Positions 34,929-43,040 of a DNA stretch of 55,883 bases are shown here, piece by piece (within the stretch, counting starts at the first letter, position 1; every line of letters begins with the position of its first letter). Both the position numbers and the translations under genes were made by a program. Where the stretch lies: positions 1 through 55,883 of the forward strand of contig NZ_JAENRY010000071.1 in assembly GCF_016612545.1 (NCBI RefSeq), in the 5' to 3' direction. The notes beneath the pieces are model-generated. The model saw only the letters and a list, made by a program, of their open reading frames with translations, made no database searches and had not been told where the DNA came from. The DNA is from Streptomyces sp. MBT65 (GTDB lineage Bacteria; Actinomycetota; Actinomycetes; Streptomycetales; Streptomycetaceae).

Positions 34929-36236
34929 ATGAGTCCTCAGATCGTCGTCGGGGCCATCGCCCTTGTCGTTGTCGCCTGGCTCGCCGCCTGCGCGGAGGCG
35001 GGCCTCGCGCGCGTCTCCAGCTTCCGCGCCGAGGAGGCCGTACGGTCCGGTCGGCGCGGCAGCGCCAAGCTCGCGCAGGTCGCCGCCGACCCGACCCGCT
35101 ATCTGAATGTCGCGCTGCTGGTCAGGGTGGCCTGCGAGATGGCCGCCGCCGCGCTGGTCACCTACGAGTGTCTGCACGTGATCCACGGCACCGCGCCCGC
35201 GCTGCTCGCCGCGATCGGCGTCATGGTCCTCGTGTCGTACGTCGCGGTGGGGGTCTCCCCGCGCACGATCGGGCGCCAGCATCCGCTCAACACGGCCACG
35301 GCGGCGGCGTACGTGCTGCTGCCGCTCGCGCGGATCATGGGCCCGATCCCGTATCTGCTGATCCTCATCGGCAACGCGCTCACGCCCGGAAAGGGCTTCC
35401 GGCGCGGCCCGTTCGCGTCCGAGGCCGAGTTGCGGGCGCTGGTGGACCTCGCCGAGAAGGAGTCGCTGATCGAGGACGAGGAGCGCCGGATGGTGCACTC
35501 GGTCTTCGAACTCGGCGACACGCTCGTGCGTGAAGTCATGGTCCCCCGCACGGACTTGGTGGTCATCGAGCGGTACAAGACGATCCGTCAGGCCCTCACC
35601 CTCGCGCTGCGCTCCGGCTTCTCGCGCATCCCGGTCACGGGCGAGAGCGAGGACGACATCGTCGGGATCGTGTACCTCAAGGACCTGGTCCGCAAGACGC
35701 ACATCAGCCGCGACGCCGAGTCCGAGCTGGTCTCGACGGCCATGCGGCCCGCGAGCTTCGTGCCGGACACGAAGAACGCGGGTGATCTGCTGCGCGAGAT
35801 GCAGCAGGAGCGCAATCACGTCGCCGTCGTCATCGACGAGTACGGCGGCACGGCCGGCATCGTCACCATCGAGGACATCCTGGAGGAGATCGTCGGTGAG
35901 ATCACCGACGAGTACGACCGGGAACTGCCCCCGGTGGAGGAGCTGGGCGACGACCGCTACCGCGTCACCGCCCGCCTCGACATCGGCGACCTGGGCGAGC
36001 TCTACGGCTTCGAGGCCTACGACGACGAGGACGTGGAGACGGTCGGCGGACTGCTCGCGAAGGCGCTGGGCCGCGTCCCGATCGCCGGTGCCTCCTCGGT
36101 CGTGGAACTGCCCGACGGCCGTGAACTACGGCTGACGGCGGAGGCCTCGGCCGGGCGGCGGAACAAGATCGTGACGGTGCTGGTGGAGCCGGTGGGGGCG
36201 GCGGATCCGGCCGAGGAGGAGGCGAAGCCGGAGTGA
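34929..36236 (+). CDS. Hemolysin/CorC-type membrane protein (CNNM + CBS + CorC domains)
   Basis: 435 residues. N-terminal CNNM domain with hydrophobic helices (starts IVVGAIALVVVAWLAACAEAGLARV), then a CBS pair (about 205-330: VMVPRTDLVVIERYKTI and VVIDEYGGTAGIVTIEDILEEIVGEI) and a C-terminal CorC/HlyC transporter-associated domain. These proteins are linked to Mg2+/Co2+ efflux; they are not true hemolysins. Its stop overlaps the start of the next gene by 4 nt (GTGA). Confidence 0.92.
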   Translation: MSPQIVVGAIALVVVAWLAACAEAGLARVSSFRAEEAVRSGRRGSAKLAQVAADPTRYLNVALLVRVACEMAAAALVTYECLHVIHGTAPALLAAIGVMVLVSYVAVGVSPRTIGRQHPLNTATAAAYVLLPLARIMGPIPYLLILIGNALTPGKGFRRGPFASEAELRALVDLAEKESLIEDEERRMVHSVFELGDTLVREVMVPRTDLVVIERYKTIRQALTLALRSGFSRIPVTGESEDDIVGIVYLKDLVRKTHISRDAESELVSTAMRPASFVPDTKNAGDLLREMQQERNHVAVVIDEYGGTAGIVTIEDILEEIVGEITDEYDRELPPVEELGDDRYRVTARLDIGDLGELYGFEAYDDEDVETVGGLLAKALGRVPIAGASSVVELPDGRELRLTAEASAGRRNKIVTVLVEPVGAADPAEEEAKPE

Positions 36237-36592
36237 GTCCCGAGCAACTGCGCGCGTTCTGCCTGTCGTTCAACGCGACGGTGGAGGACTTCCCCTTCAG
36301 CCCGGACATCTCCGTCTTCAAGGTCCTGGGCAAGCTCTTCGCCCTGACCCGGCTGGATGCGCGGCCCCTCACGGTCAACCTCAAGTGCGACCCGGAGGAC
36401 GCGATCCGACTCCGGGAGGAGTACGACGGGTTGATCATCCCCGGGTATCACATGAACAAGCGGCACTGGAACACGGTGACGGTGGACGGGGGACTCCCGG
36501 ACCGGTTGGTCCGGGAGCTGGTGGAGGACTCGTACGACCTCGTCGTCGCCGGGCTACCGCGCGCCGAGCGGCTCCGCCTCGACCGTCCCTGA
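36233..36592 (+). CDS. MmcQ/YjbR family DNA-binding-fold protein
   Basis: 119 residues. Typical features are FCLSFNATVEDFPFSPDISVFKVLGKLFAL, VNLKCDPEDAIRLREEY, IIPGYHMNKRHWNTV and LVEDSYDLVVAGL. The fold resembles a cytosine-loop or CyaY-like DNA-binding fold; the function is unknown. GTG start coupled to corC. Its 3' end overlaps the convergent MFS gene by 39 nt (36554-36592). Confidence 0.9.
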   Translation: MSPEQLRAFCLSFNATVEDFPFSPDISVFKVLGKLFALTRLDARPLTVNLKCDPEDAIRLREEYDGLIIPGYHMNKRHWNTVTVDGGLPDRLVRELVEDSYDLVVAGLPRAERLRLDRP

Positions 36593-37999
36593 GTCGGCTC
36601 GCCCGGACCGCAGGCCCAAGGTCACCAGCACCGCCGCCCCGAGCGCGATCGCCACGTCGATGCCCACGACCGTGTGGACCCCCGACATGAGATCGCCCGA
36701 CGTCGTGGCGAGGACGCCCAGGAGCGGGATGCCGATGGTGATGCCGATCTGCTGGGTGGAGGTGACCAGGCCGGTGGCCAGGCCCTGTTCCTCGTCGGGG
36801 ACGCCGGAGGTGACCGTCACGCCGTAGGAGATGATCGCGCCCAGGTGGCACATGCTCGCCAGGGATACGGCGGCCGTGGCGAGCCAGACCGACCAGGTGT
36901 GGGTGTTGAGCGCCAACAGGGCGGCGGTCAGGGCCGATTGGCCGGTGAGCGAGGCGATCAGGGTGTGGCGGGCGCCGATGCGGCCGATGACCCTCGGGGC
37001 GTAGACGCCCGCGACCGCCGAGAGGATGCCCTGGACGCCGAAGACCAGGCCCGTCTCGAAGGACGACAGGTGCAGGATCTCCTGGAGGTACAGGGTCAGG
37101 ACGAAGACCACCGTCGACATCATCGAGAAGGTGACCAGACCGCCCAGGTTGCCCCATGCCACCGTGCGGCGGCGCAGCATCGGGAGGGAGACCAAGGGCT
37201 GGGGCGTGCGGGACTCGATGGACGCGAAGGCCGTGAGGAGCAGGACTCCCGCGATCAGGGTCGTGATCACGTCGGGGCGGGCGAAGCCGTGGTCGGCCGC
37301 CGTGGAGAGGGCGTAGATCAGGGCGAGGAGGCCGCCGGTGACCGTGATCGCGCCGGGGACGTCCAGGCGCGGGCGGTCCGGGGTGCGGGACTCCGGGAGC
37401 AGGGCGGGCGCCAGTGGGAGCACGATCACCGCGAACAGCGTGAGCAGGGCCATCGTCGAGCGCCAGCCGAAGGCGTCGGTCAGGACACCGCCGGCCACCA
37501 TGCCGACCGTGAAGCCGAGGGAGAGCAGGGTGCCGGAGATGCCGAGCGCGCGGTCGCGGGCGGGGCCCTCCGGGAAGGTGGTGGTGAGCAGGCTCATGCC
37601 GGTGGGCACGATGGCCGCGGCGCCGAGGCCTTGCAGGGCGCGGCCGGTCAGGAAGGACGCCGGGTCCCAGGCGAAGGTGGCCAGCAGGGAGGCCGCGCCG
37701 AACAGGGCCAGGCCGGTGAGGAACAGCCGGCGGCGGCCGTAGAGGTCGCCGATGCGGCCGAACAGGAGCAGGAAGCCGCCGGACGGCAGCGCGAACGCGG
37801 TGACCGCCCACTGGAGTCCGGACCGGCTCATGCCGAGGTCGGCGCCGAGGGTGGGCAGGGCCACGTTGAGGACGGAGAAGTCCAGGGCGACCATGAACTG
37901 GGCCGCGCAGAGGACGAAGAGGACGAGTTTGTCGCGCGTCGAGAGTTTGGGGGTGCGGGGTGGTTCGTGGGTGGTGGAGGTCGTGGTGTCGGTCGCCAT
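36554..37999 (-). CDS. DHA2-type MFS multidrug exporter
   Basis: 481 residues with about 14 hydrophobic segments. The N-terminus STRDKLVLFVLCAAQFMVALDFSVLNVALPTLGADLGMS and the loop LFGRIGDLYGRRRLFLTG (motif A) are characteristic of the drug:H+ antiporter-2 group. The gene is divergent from an HTH regulator, with a perfect palindrome between them, so it is probably under that regulator's control. The C-terminal codons overlap mmcQ on the other strand. Substrate unknown. Confidence 0.92.
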   Translation of the reverse strand: MATDTTTSTTHEPPRTPKLSTRDKLVLFVLCAAQFMVALDFSVLNVALPTLGADLGMSRSGLQWAVTAFALPSGGFLLLFGRIGDLYGRRRLFLTGLALFGAASLLATFAWDPASFLTGRALQGLGAAAIVPTGMSLLTTTFPEGPARDRALGISGTLLSLGFTVGMVAGGVLTDAFGWRSTMALLTLFAVIVLPLAPALLPESRTPDRPRLDVPGAITVTGGLLALIYALSTAADHGFARPDVITTLIAGVLLLTAFASIESRTPQPLVSLPMLRRRTVAWGNLGGLVTFSMMSTVVFVLTLYLQEILHLSSFETGLVFGVQGILSAVAGVYAPRVIGRIGARHTLIASLTGQSALTAALLALNTHTWSVWLATAAVSLASMCHLGAIISYGVTVTSGVPDEEQGLATGLVTSTQQIGITIGIPLLGVLATTSGDLMSGVHTVVGIDVAIALGAAVLVTLGLRSGRADSGTVEAEPLGAR

Positions 38000-38048
38000 G
38001 CCCAGAGCTTCCGGCCGTCGGAATAGGCGTGGGGAGACGGAAGTTGTG

Positions 38049-38067
38049 CTGGTGGTGGCACCACCAG
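38049..38067. promoter_or_regulatory. Palindromic operator candidate for MmyB-type HTH regulator
   Basis: CTGGTGGTG-G-CACCACCAG: perfect 9-bp arms about a single central base, in the 90-nt divergent region between the MFS and HTH genes. Its core TGGTGGCACCA recurs at the other MmyB-type locus (46584-46596). Confidence 0.65.
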
Positions 38068-38089
38068 CCGACAGTAGGGGGTTGGGTAC

Positions 38090-38959
38090 GTGGCTGTTGA
38101 CGCCCTGAAGAGTCGTCGGCTGAGTGAACTGCGCGAGTTCCTGATGAGCCGCCGGGCCCGGGTCTCGCCCGCCGAGGCGGGACTGCCGGACGGCGGGGCG
38201 CGCCGTCGTACGCCGGGACTACGGCGTGAGGAGGTCGCCGTGCTCGCGGGCGTGGGCGCCTCCTGGTACCAGTGGCTGGAGCAGGGGCGGGACATCTCCG
38301 TGTCGCCGCAGGTCCTCGACTCCGTCGCCCGCGTGCTGCGGCTGAGCAACGCGGAGCGGCGGCATCTGTACGCGCTGGCCGGGTTGAACCCGCCCGCGCC
38401 GGAGCCCGCGGCCGATCACGGCTGTGAGGGCATACGGCGGCTGATCGACGCGTGGATGCCGTTTCCGGCGCACATCATGGACCGGTACTACAACTGCGTG
38501 ATGTACAACGAGGCGGCGGGCTGGGTGCTGGGGCTGCGGCCCGAGAACACGCAGAACTGTCTCGTCGACTTCTTCACCGATCCGCTCTACCGGTCCCGTT
38601 CGCAGAGCTGGGAGCGGAACGCGCGCACGGTGGTCGCGCAGTTCCGGGCGATGTGCGCGGACCGGCCCGACGACGAGGGCTTGCAGGTGGTGCTGGCCGA
38701 AGTGAGCGCCGTGAGCCCGGAGTTCGTCGCGTTGTGGGAGCGGCGGGACATCCTGGACGCGGGGGTGGTGCGCAAGGAGCTGGAGCATCCGCTGGTCGGG
38801 CTGCTGTGCGTCGAGTCGACGGCTCTGCGGGTGCCGGCGCGGCAGGATCTGACGATCGTGCTGCACACGCCGTTGGAGGAGGCGAACACCGTGGCGAAGC
38901 TGGAGTGGCTGGCCTCGGCGGAGGGGCGGCGGGGGGCGATGTACCCCGTGGCGGGGTGA
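38090..38959 (+). CDS. HTH transcriptional regulator, MmyB-like (HTH_31 + MmyB ligand domain)
   Basis: 289 residues. N-terminal HTH (about 8-80: LSELREFLMSRRARVSPAEAG, RRRTPGLRREEVAVLAGVGASWYQWLEQGRDISVS). The C-terminal MmyB-like domain, PAS-related and thought to bind a small hydrophobic ligand, ends HPLVGLLCVESTALRVPARQDLTIVLHTP. It is divergent from the MFS exporter, which it probably represses through the palindrome at 38049-38067. A second regulator of the same family lies at 45633. GTG start. Confidence 0.9.
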   Translation: MAVDALKSRRLSELREFLMSRRARVSPAEAGLPDGGARRRTPGLRREEVAVLAGVGASWYQWLEQGRDISVSPQVLDSVARVLRLSNAERRHLYALAGLNPPAPEPAADHGCEGIRRLIDAWMPFPAHIMDRYYNCVMYNEAAGWVLGLRPENTQNCLVDFFTDPLYRSRSQSWERNARTVVAQFRAMCADRPDDEGLQVVLAEVSAVSPEFVALWERRDILDAGVVRKELEHPLVGLLCVESTALRVPARQDLTIVLHTPLEEANTVAKLEWLASAEGRRGAMYPVAG

Positions 38960-38987
38960 GGGTGCCGGTCCTTCGTATGCTCTGTGT

Positions 38988-39341
38988 ATGACCGAGAGCA
39001 GCGCGCTTGACCCCGAGGACCGCAAGATCGTCACCCTGGCCCGTTCGGCTCGGGCCCGCAATGGAGTGCCTGAGGGCGCGGCCGTACGGGACGAGACGGG
39101 GCGTACGTATGTCGCCGGGACCGTTGCCCTTGCGTCGCTGAAGTTGAGCGCGTTGCAGACGGCGGTGGCGATGGCGGTGGCGTCGGGGGCGAAGTCGCTT
39201 GAGGCGGCGGCGGTCGTGACGGGTGCGGAGTCTGTGTCCGCGGAGGATTTGGCGGCTGTACGGGATCTGGGTGGGCCGGAGACGCTGGTGCACTTGGCTG
39301 CGCCGGACGGGACTGTGCGTCTGACGGTCGTTGCGGGCTGA
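38988..39341 (+). CDS. Cytidine-deaminase-like protein lacking catalytic residues
   Basis: 117 residues. The overall pattern (ARSARARNGVPEGAAVRDETGRTYVAGTVALASLKLSALQTAVAMAVASGAKSLEAAAVVTG) follows the cytidine deaminase fold. Where active enzymes have the Cys-Ala-Glu zinc and proton-shuttle motif it reads Leu-Ser-Ala-Leu-Gln, and the later Pro-Cys-x-x-Cys is absent. It is therefore probably inactive as a deaminase, with a structural or ligand-binding role. The gene is often next to era; here era is 5.2 kb further on. Confidence 0.82.
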   Translation: MTESSALDPEDRKIVTLARSARARNGVPEGAAVRDETGRTYVAGTVALASLKLSALQTAVAMAVASGAKSLEAAAVVTGAESVSAEDLAAVRDLGGPETLVHLAAPDGTVRLTVVAG

Positions 39342-39704
39342 GTTGGTGCTGGGGGCTCCGCCCCCAGACCCCCGATCGGCCCTGAAGGGGCCTCGTCCTC
39401 AAACGCCGGACGGGCTGAATTTTGCGGGCCTGTATGGAGAAGTGGCCGGAGACGGGCTGGATTCTGCGGGCCTGTGTCGAAAGCGTCCCGCAGGACAGAC
39501 ACGCACCCCTGTCCGGAATTAGACCGTCCAGATTTCGCCCTTGCTCTCCCCCCGTCTCCCGCGCATCAATGGAACCGTAAGTTCCGACGGACCGTCAGAT
39601 TCTCGCTCGCGCGGCGCACCGCACCGTGTCCGTGAGTGGTTCTGAGGGGTTTCTCCCGTCCGTCCCCACATGGCATTCCCAGACACGGGAAGGGAACCAG
39701 TCCC
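39342..39704. repeat. Dispersed intergenic repeat, copy B, and upstream region of the WxL-like operon
   Basis: 39349-39367 is a CTGGGGGC hairpin (terminator for the preceding gene). The repeat then runs to about 39500 with CCCTGAAGGGGCCTC, CTCAAACGCCGGACGGGCTG and two tandem GGGCTG(A/G)ATTTTGCGGGCCTGT-like units. The same elements occur in reverse orientation at 27530-27690, and a short piece (copy C) lies at 45550-45597. From about 39500 to 39704 no gene is seen; it should carry the promoter of the next gene. Confidence 0.75.
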
Positions 39705-40190
39705 ATGAAAGGCAAGCTGAGAAGCAAGCGAATCGGAACGGGTGCGGCACTGGTGACGGGGGTCCTCGCGGCCGCCTCGCTGGCGTTCGCGCCCAGTGCG
39801 CTCGCCGTCACTCCCCAGACGGCGACGATCACCGCGGACTGCGGCATCTTCGGCGGCGGCACGGCCACGCTCACGGCCACGCAGGACGGCACGGCGGCCA
39901 CGGTCACCGTCACCTCGTCCATCACCGCCCCGCTGCCCCTGGCGCAGGACTCCATCGCCTCCACCTTCACCTTCGTGAACGCGAGCGGCGGCACGACCGT
40001 CTTCAGCGGCACGACCAACCCGGCCATGGCGACCGGCGACGCCGTCACCGTCGGCCCGCTCGACGGGACCGTGGCCTCCGGCGACAGCCTGGAGGCCTAC
40101 GGCGGCTCGCTCCAGATGACCATCTTCGGAATCGCCGTGACGTGCACGGCCACCGGAGCGCAGTCGCCGGGTCCGTTCGTGTTCGACTGA
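39705..40190 (+). CDS. Small secreted beta-sandwich protein of the WxL-like locus
   Basis: 161 residues with a clear Sec signal peptide (MKGKLRSKRIGTGAALVTGVLAAASLAFAPSALA, likely cut after ALA near residue 34). The mature part is Thr/Val/Gly-rich (ATITADCGIFGGGTATLTATQDGT...), looks all-beta and has two Cys (TADCG, VTCTA) that may bond. Not a family I can name with confidence. Its position directly before a WxL-like protein and a DUF916-like membrane protein suggests it is the small partner of that surface complex. AAGGGA precedes the ATG. Confidence 0.82.
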   Translation: MKGKLRSKRIGTGAALVTGVLAAASLAFAPSALAVTPQTATITADCGIFGGGTATLTATQDGTAATVTVTSSITAPLPLAQDSIASTFTFVNASGGTTVFSGTTNPAMATGDAVTVGPLDGTVASGDSLEAYGGSLQMTIFGIAVTCTATGAQSPGPFVFD

Positions 40191-40398
40191 GAAGTCACCT
40201 GAGAGGCCGACTGAGAAGTCGCCCGACAATTCCCCCCACGGGCTCAACTGGGCCGTCAGTTCCTGCTGTTGGCGGGAGCTGACGGCCCATCAGTTAATTT
40301 CGGCCTGTGCATTGACTTCTCACGCGTTCCCCACATCAATGCCCCCTGTGGGCGCGGACGAGCCGCTGCGCCCACCGTCCTCAGGAGGGGGCACAGCC

Positions 40399-41715
40399 AT
40401 GGCTACGACATCCCGAAGACGCCGTTGGGCGTCATTGCTCGGGGTGACCGCGCTCGCGGTCGCCACGGGCGGTGCGCTGGCCTGTCCGGCCGGCGCGTCC
40501 ACGAACGTGGACTTCGCAACGCACTGCATCCCGCCGGCGATCGCGGGCATCCCGCCGATCGACGGCACCACGACCGCCGCGCTCACGGTGGACAACACCG
40601 CGCCGAAGGTCGGCGACACCGTCACCGTGACCTATACGGTGGTCAAGCCCGCCGCCAGCAACCCGACCGCGCTCGCCCTGCCGGCCGACATCATGACGCC
40701 CACCGGGAAGGTCACCCTCGGCGGTGCCCAGACCGGCAGCTTCACGGTCGCCGGGCCCAAGAAGAACGACCCGGTGCCCGGCAACGGCGCCTTCCCGTCC
40801 TTCTCCATGACCGGCAGCTTCACGGTCACCACTCCGGGCGCGATCACCCTCTCGCCCGGCGACTACAACATCCACACCAGCTACATCCTGGAGCTGGACA
40901 CCCCCTGCACGGTGACGAACCCGCCGGCGCCGGTCTCCGAGACCGTCACCGCGACCGCCACCGTTCCTGTCAACACCCGTGCCATCAGCCTGGGTTCGGC
41001 CTCCGGCAACGCCGGTGACAGCGTCACCGTGACCGGCAGCAACTTCACCCCGGGTGCCAGCGTGACCCTGGCCGGACGGTCCGGCACCGCGCAGACCGCG
41101 GACACGGCGACCGTCACGGCCACCAGCGCCGGCACCATCAGCGGCTCGCTGGTCGTCAACGACAAGACGACGACCGGGATCGTGGCGTACGAGGGCAGTG
41201 CGTGGAGCACCGACCTGGGCGCCGGTCCGGCCGCCTATGTCGTCAACGACACCACGCCCGTTCCGCCCGGGAGTCAGAAACTGACGACGACCGTCAAGGC
41301 GGGCACGCTGTCCATGGCGCAGGCCGGGGACGCCGTGGACCTGTCCGCGGTCGACTTCGGCAAGGGCGGTGCCTCCACGGGCGCCCTGAACACGGTGACG
41401 GTCCAGGACTTCCGCGGCGGACCCGCGGGCTGGTCCCTGACCGGCAAGGTCACCGACTTCACCGGTCCCGGCGCCAAGATCGATGCCGGGGCGCTGAGTT
41501 GGACACCCGCCTGCGCCACCAAGGCGGGCAGCCCGAGCACGTGTGTCGCCGGTTCGGCGGGCACGGTGGGCAGTTCGGGAGCGACGCTCGCGTCCACGCC
41601 CGACGGCACGGTCACCGGCGGTGAGTTCACCGTCGATGCCGGACTCTCCCTGAACGTACCGGCGTTCACGCCTCCGGGCTCGTACTCCGGCGTTCTGACG
41701 CTCACGCTCACCTGA
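40399..41715 (+). CDS. Secreted WxL-domain-like surface protein
   Basis: 438 residues. Signal peptide with RRRRWASLLGVTALAVATGGALA, possibly Tat-like. Then a beta-sandwich domain with paired Cys (ATHCIP, DTPCTV), then an Ig/TIG-like segment (ISLGSASGNAGDSVTVTGSNFTPGASVTLAG). The C-terminal domain has VTVQDFRGGPAGWSLTGKVTDFTG, with Trp345 as a WxL motif, LSWTP (Trp368), and the closing LNVPAFTPPGSYSGVLTLTLT. Firmicutes WxL domains have the same order, ending TWTL; here the last Trp is Leu. WxL domains bind peptidoglycan in Gram-positives. The following gene resembles DUF916, the usual WxL partner. Strong ribosome site AGGAGGGGG. Confidence 0.78.
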   Translation: MATTSRRRRWASLLGVTALAVATGGALACPAGASTNVDFATHCIPPAIAGIPPIDGTTTAALTVDNTAPKVGDTVTVTYTVVKPAASNPTALALPADIMTPTGKVTLGGAQTGSFTVAGPKKNDPVPGNGAFPSFSMTGSFTVTTPGAITLSPGDYNIHTSYILELDTPCTVTNPPAPVSETVTATATVPVNTRAISLGSASGNAGDSVTVTGSNFTPGASVTLAGRSGTAQTADTATVTATSAGTISGSLVVNDKTTTGIVAYEGSAWSTDLGAGPAAYVVNDTTPVPPGSQKLTTTVKAGTLSMAQAGDAVDLSAVDFGKGGASTGALNTVTVQDFRGGPAGWSLTGKVTDFTGPGAKIDAGALSWTPACATKAGSPSTCVAGSAGTVGSSGATLASTPDGTVTGGEFTVDAGLSLNVPAFTPPGSYSGVLTLTLT

Positions 41716-41794
41716 CCGTCCGAACTCACCTCCGGTGGCCGGGCGCCCGCACCCGCCCGACCGCCGCACACCACGTCCGTGGGGGTCCGCACCC

Positions 41795-42808
41795 ATGCGA
41801 AAGCTGTACGTCCTCCTCCTGAGTCTCTGCCTCGGCATGCTCGCCGCGCCCTCCACCTACGCGGCGGACAACGGCAGTTGGTCCGTGTACCCGGCCGCCT
41901 CGCAACTCGCCGCGCGGCCGTACTTCTATCTCTCCGCCGATCCCGGCCAGACCATCCAGGACAAGGTGGTCGTCGCCAACAAGACGGCGAAGCCGCTCAC
42001 CTTCCGGCTGTACGCGGCCGACGCCTACAACACCGCGCGCGACGGCGGGTTCGCCGTGCGGACGGTGAAGGAGGCGATGCGGGGGGTCGGCGCGTGGGCG
42101 AAGCCCGCGAAGTCCCAAGTCACCGTCCCCGCCCACAAGTCGGTCACCGTGCCGTTCACCCTGCATGTGCCCGAGGGCGCCGAACCGGGCGACCATCCGG
42201 GCGCGTTGGTCGCCCTGGACGAACGTGTCGACAAGGGTGACGGATCGCTCGCGCTCGGTGTGCAGCGGGCCGTGGGCGCCCGTGTCTATCTCCGGGTGAG
42301 CGGACCGACGCTCCCCGCGCTCGCCGTCGAGCACGTCCACGTGTCCCATCACCAGCCGCTGGTACCGGGGTTGGGGAACAGCGACGCGACGATCTCCTAC
42401 ACGCTGCACAACACCGGCAACGTCACCCTCGACCCGAAGGTGACGCTGAAGGCGCAGGGCCTGTTCGGCCGGACGCTGCTCTCGCGCGGACTGACCCGGA
42501 TCCCGGCCGAGTTGCTGCCCGGGCAGAGCGTGAGGCTCAGCGAGAAGTGGACGGACGCGCCCCAACTCGACTGGGGCGACGTCACGTTGACCGCGAGTGC
42601 GACCGGCACCAAGCAGTCGGCGAGCGCGTCGTTCTTCGCGCTGCCGTGGCTCGCGGCGGCACTGCTGCTCGCCGTCGGGTTCGTCGGGGGAGTGCTGGCG
42701 GTCAGAGCGCGTCGGGGCCGCGCTCTCCCGTCCGTACCCGTACGACCGTCTCGACCGGAATCGACCACACCTTCCCGTCCCCGATCTTCCCCGTCTGCGC
42801 GGCCTTGA
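41795..42808 (+). CDS. DUF916-like (WxL-interacting) membrane-anchored surface protein
   Basis: 337 residues. Signal peptide 1-23 (MRKLYVLLLSLCLGMLAAPSTYA). The region WSVYPAASQLAARPYFYLSADPGQTIQDKVVVANKTAKPLTFRLYAADAYN matches the start of DUF916 (WxL protein peptidoglycan domain). A second beta domain follows, then a transmembrane helix at about 282-305 (PWLAAALLLAVGFVGGVLAV) and a short Arg/Pro/Ser-rich cytoplasmic tail. In Firmicutes, DUF916 proteins anchor WxL proteins at the wall. The last 107 nt run antisense over the 3' end of glnK, so the tail may be a by-product of a lost stop codon. Confidence 0.83.
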   Translation: MRKLYVLLLSLCLGMLAAPSTYAADNGSWSVYPAASQLAARPYFYLSADPGQTIQDKVVVANKTAKPLTFRLYAADAYNTARDGGFAVRTVKEAMRGVGAWAKPAKSQVTVPAHKSVTVPFTLHVPEGAEPGDHPGALVALDERVDKGDGSLALGVQRAVGARVYLRVSGPTLPALAVEHVHVSHHQPLVPGLGNSDATISYTLHNTGNVTLDPKVTLKAQGLFGRTLLSRGLTRIPAELLPGQSVRLSEKWTDAPQLDWGDVTLTASATGTKQSASASFFALPWLAAALLLAVGFVGGVLAVRARRGRALPSVPVRPSRPESTTPSRPRSSPSARP

Positions 42809-43040
42809 CGATCGCGTCGATCACGGCGTCCGAGTCCGCGTCGTCGACGACGACCTCGATCCGCACCTTGGGCACGAGGTCGACGCGGTACTCGGCGCCG
42901 CGGTACACCTCGGTGTGGCCGCGCTGCCGGCCGTAGCCGCTGGCCTCGGTGACGGTCAGGCCGTGCACGCCGAGCTCCTGGAGCGCCGTCTTGACCTCGT
43001 CGAGGCGGTACGGCTTGACGATCGCGGTGATGAGCTTCAT
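42702..43040 (-). CDS. glnK: PII nitrogen signal protein GlnK
   Basis: 112 residues, MKLITAIVKPYRLDEVKTAL... PII proteins bind ATP/ADP and 2-oxoglutarate, and GlnK plugs the AmtB channel. The T-loop has Tyr51 (YRGAEYRVDLV), the actinobacterial adenylylation site. The start overlaps the amtB stop (ATGA). No glnD-like adenylyltransferase gene follows, unlike the usual actinobacterial amtB-glnK-glnD order; downstream is the convergent DUF916-like gene. Confidence 0.96.
   Translation of the reverse strand: MKLITAIVKPYRLDEVKTALQELGVHGLTVTEASGYGRQRGHTEVYRGAEYRVDLVPKVRIEVVVDDADSDAVIDAIVKAAQTGKIGDGKVWSIPVETVVRVRTGERGPDAL

Noticed and set aside
36554..36592. Overlap of mmcQ and MFS 3' ends as a possible misassembly
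   Set aside because: Both protein C-termini look natural and a 39-nt convergent overlap is ordinary in Streptomyces.
41735..41795. Earlier start for the DUF916-like gene
   Set aside because: The extra N-terminus is Pro/Arg-rich and would bury the clear signal peptide that begins at 41795.
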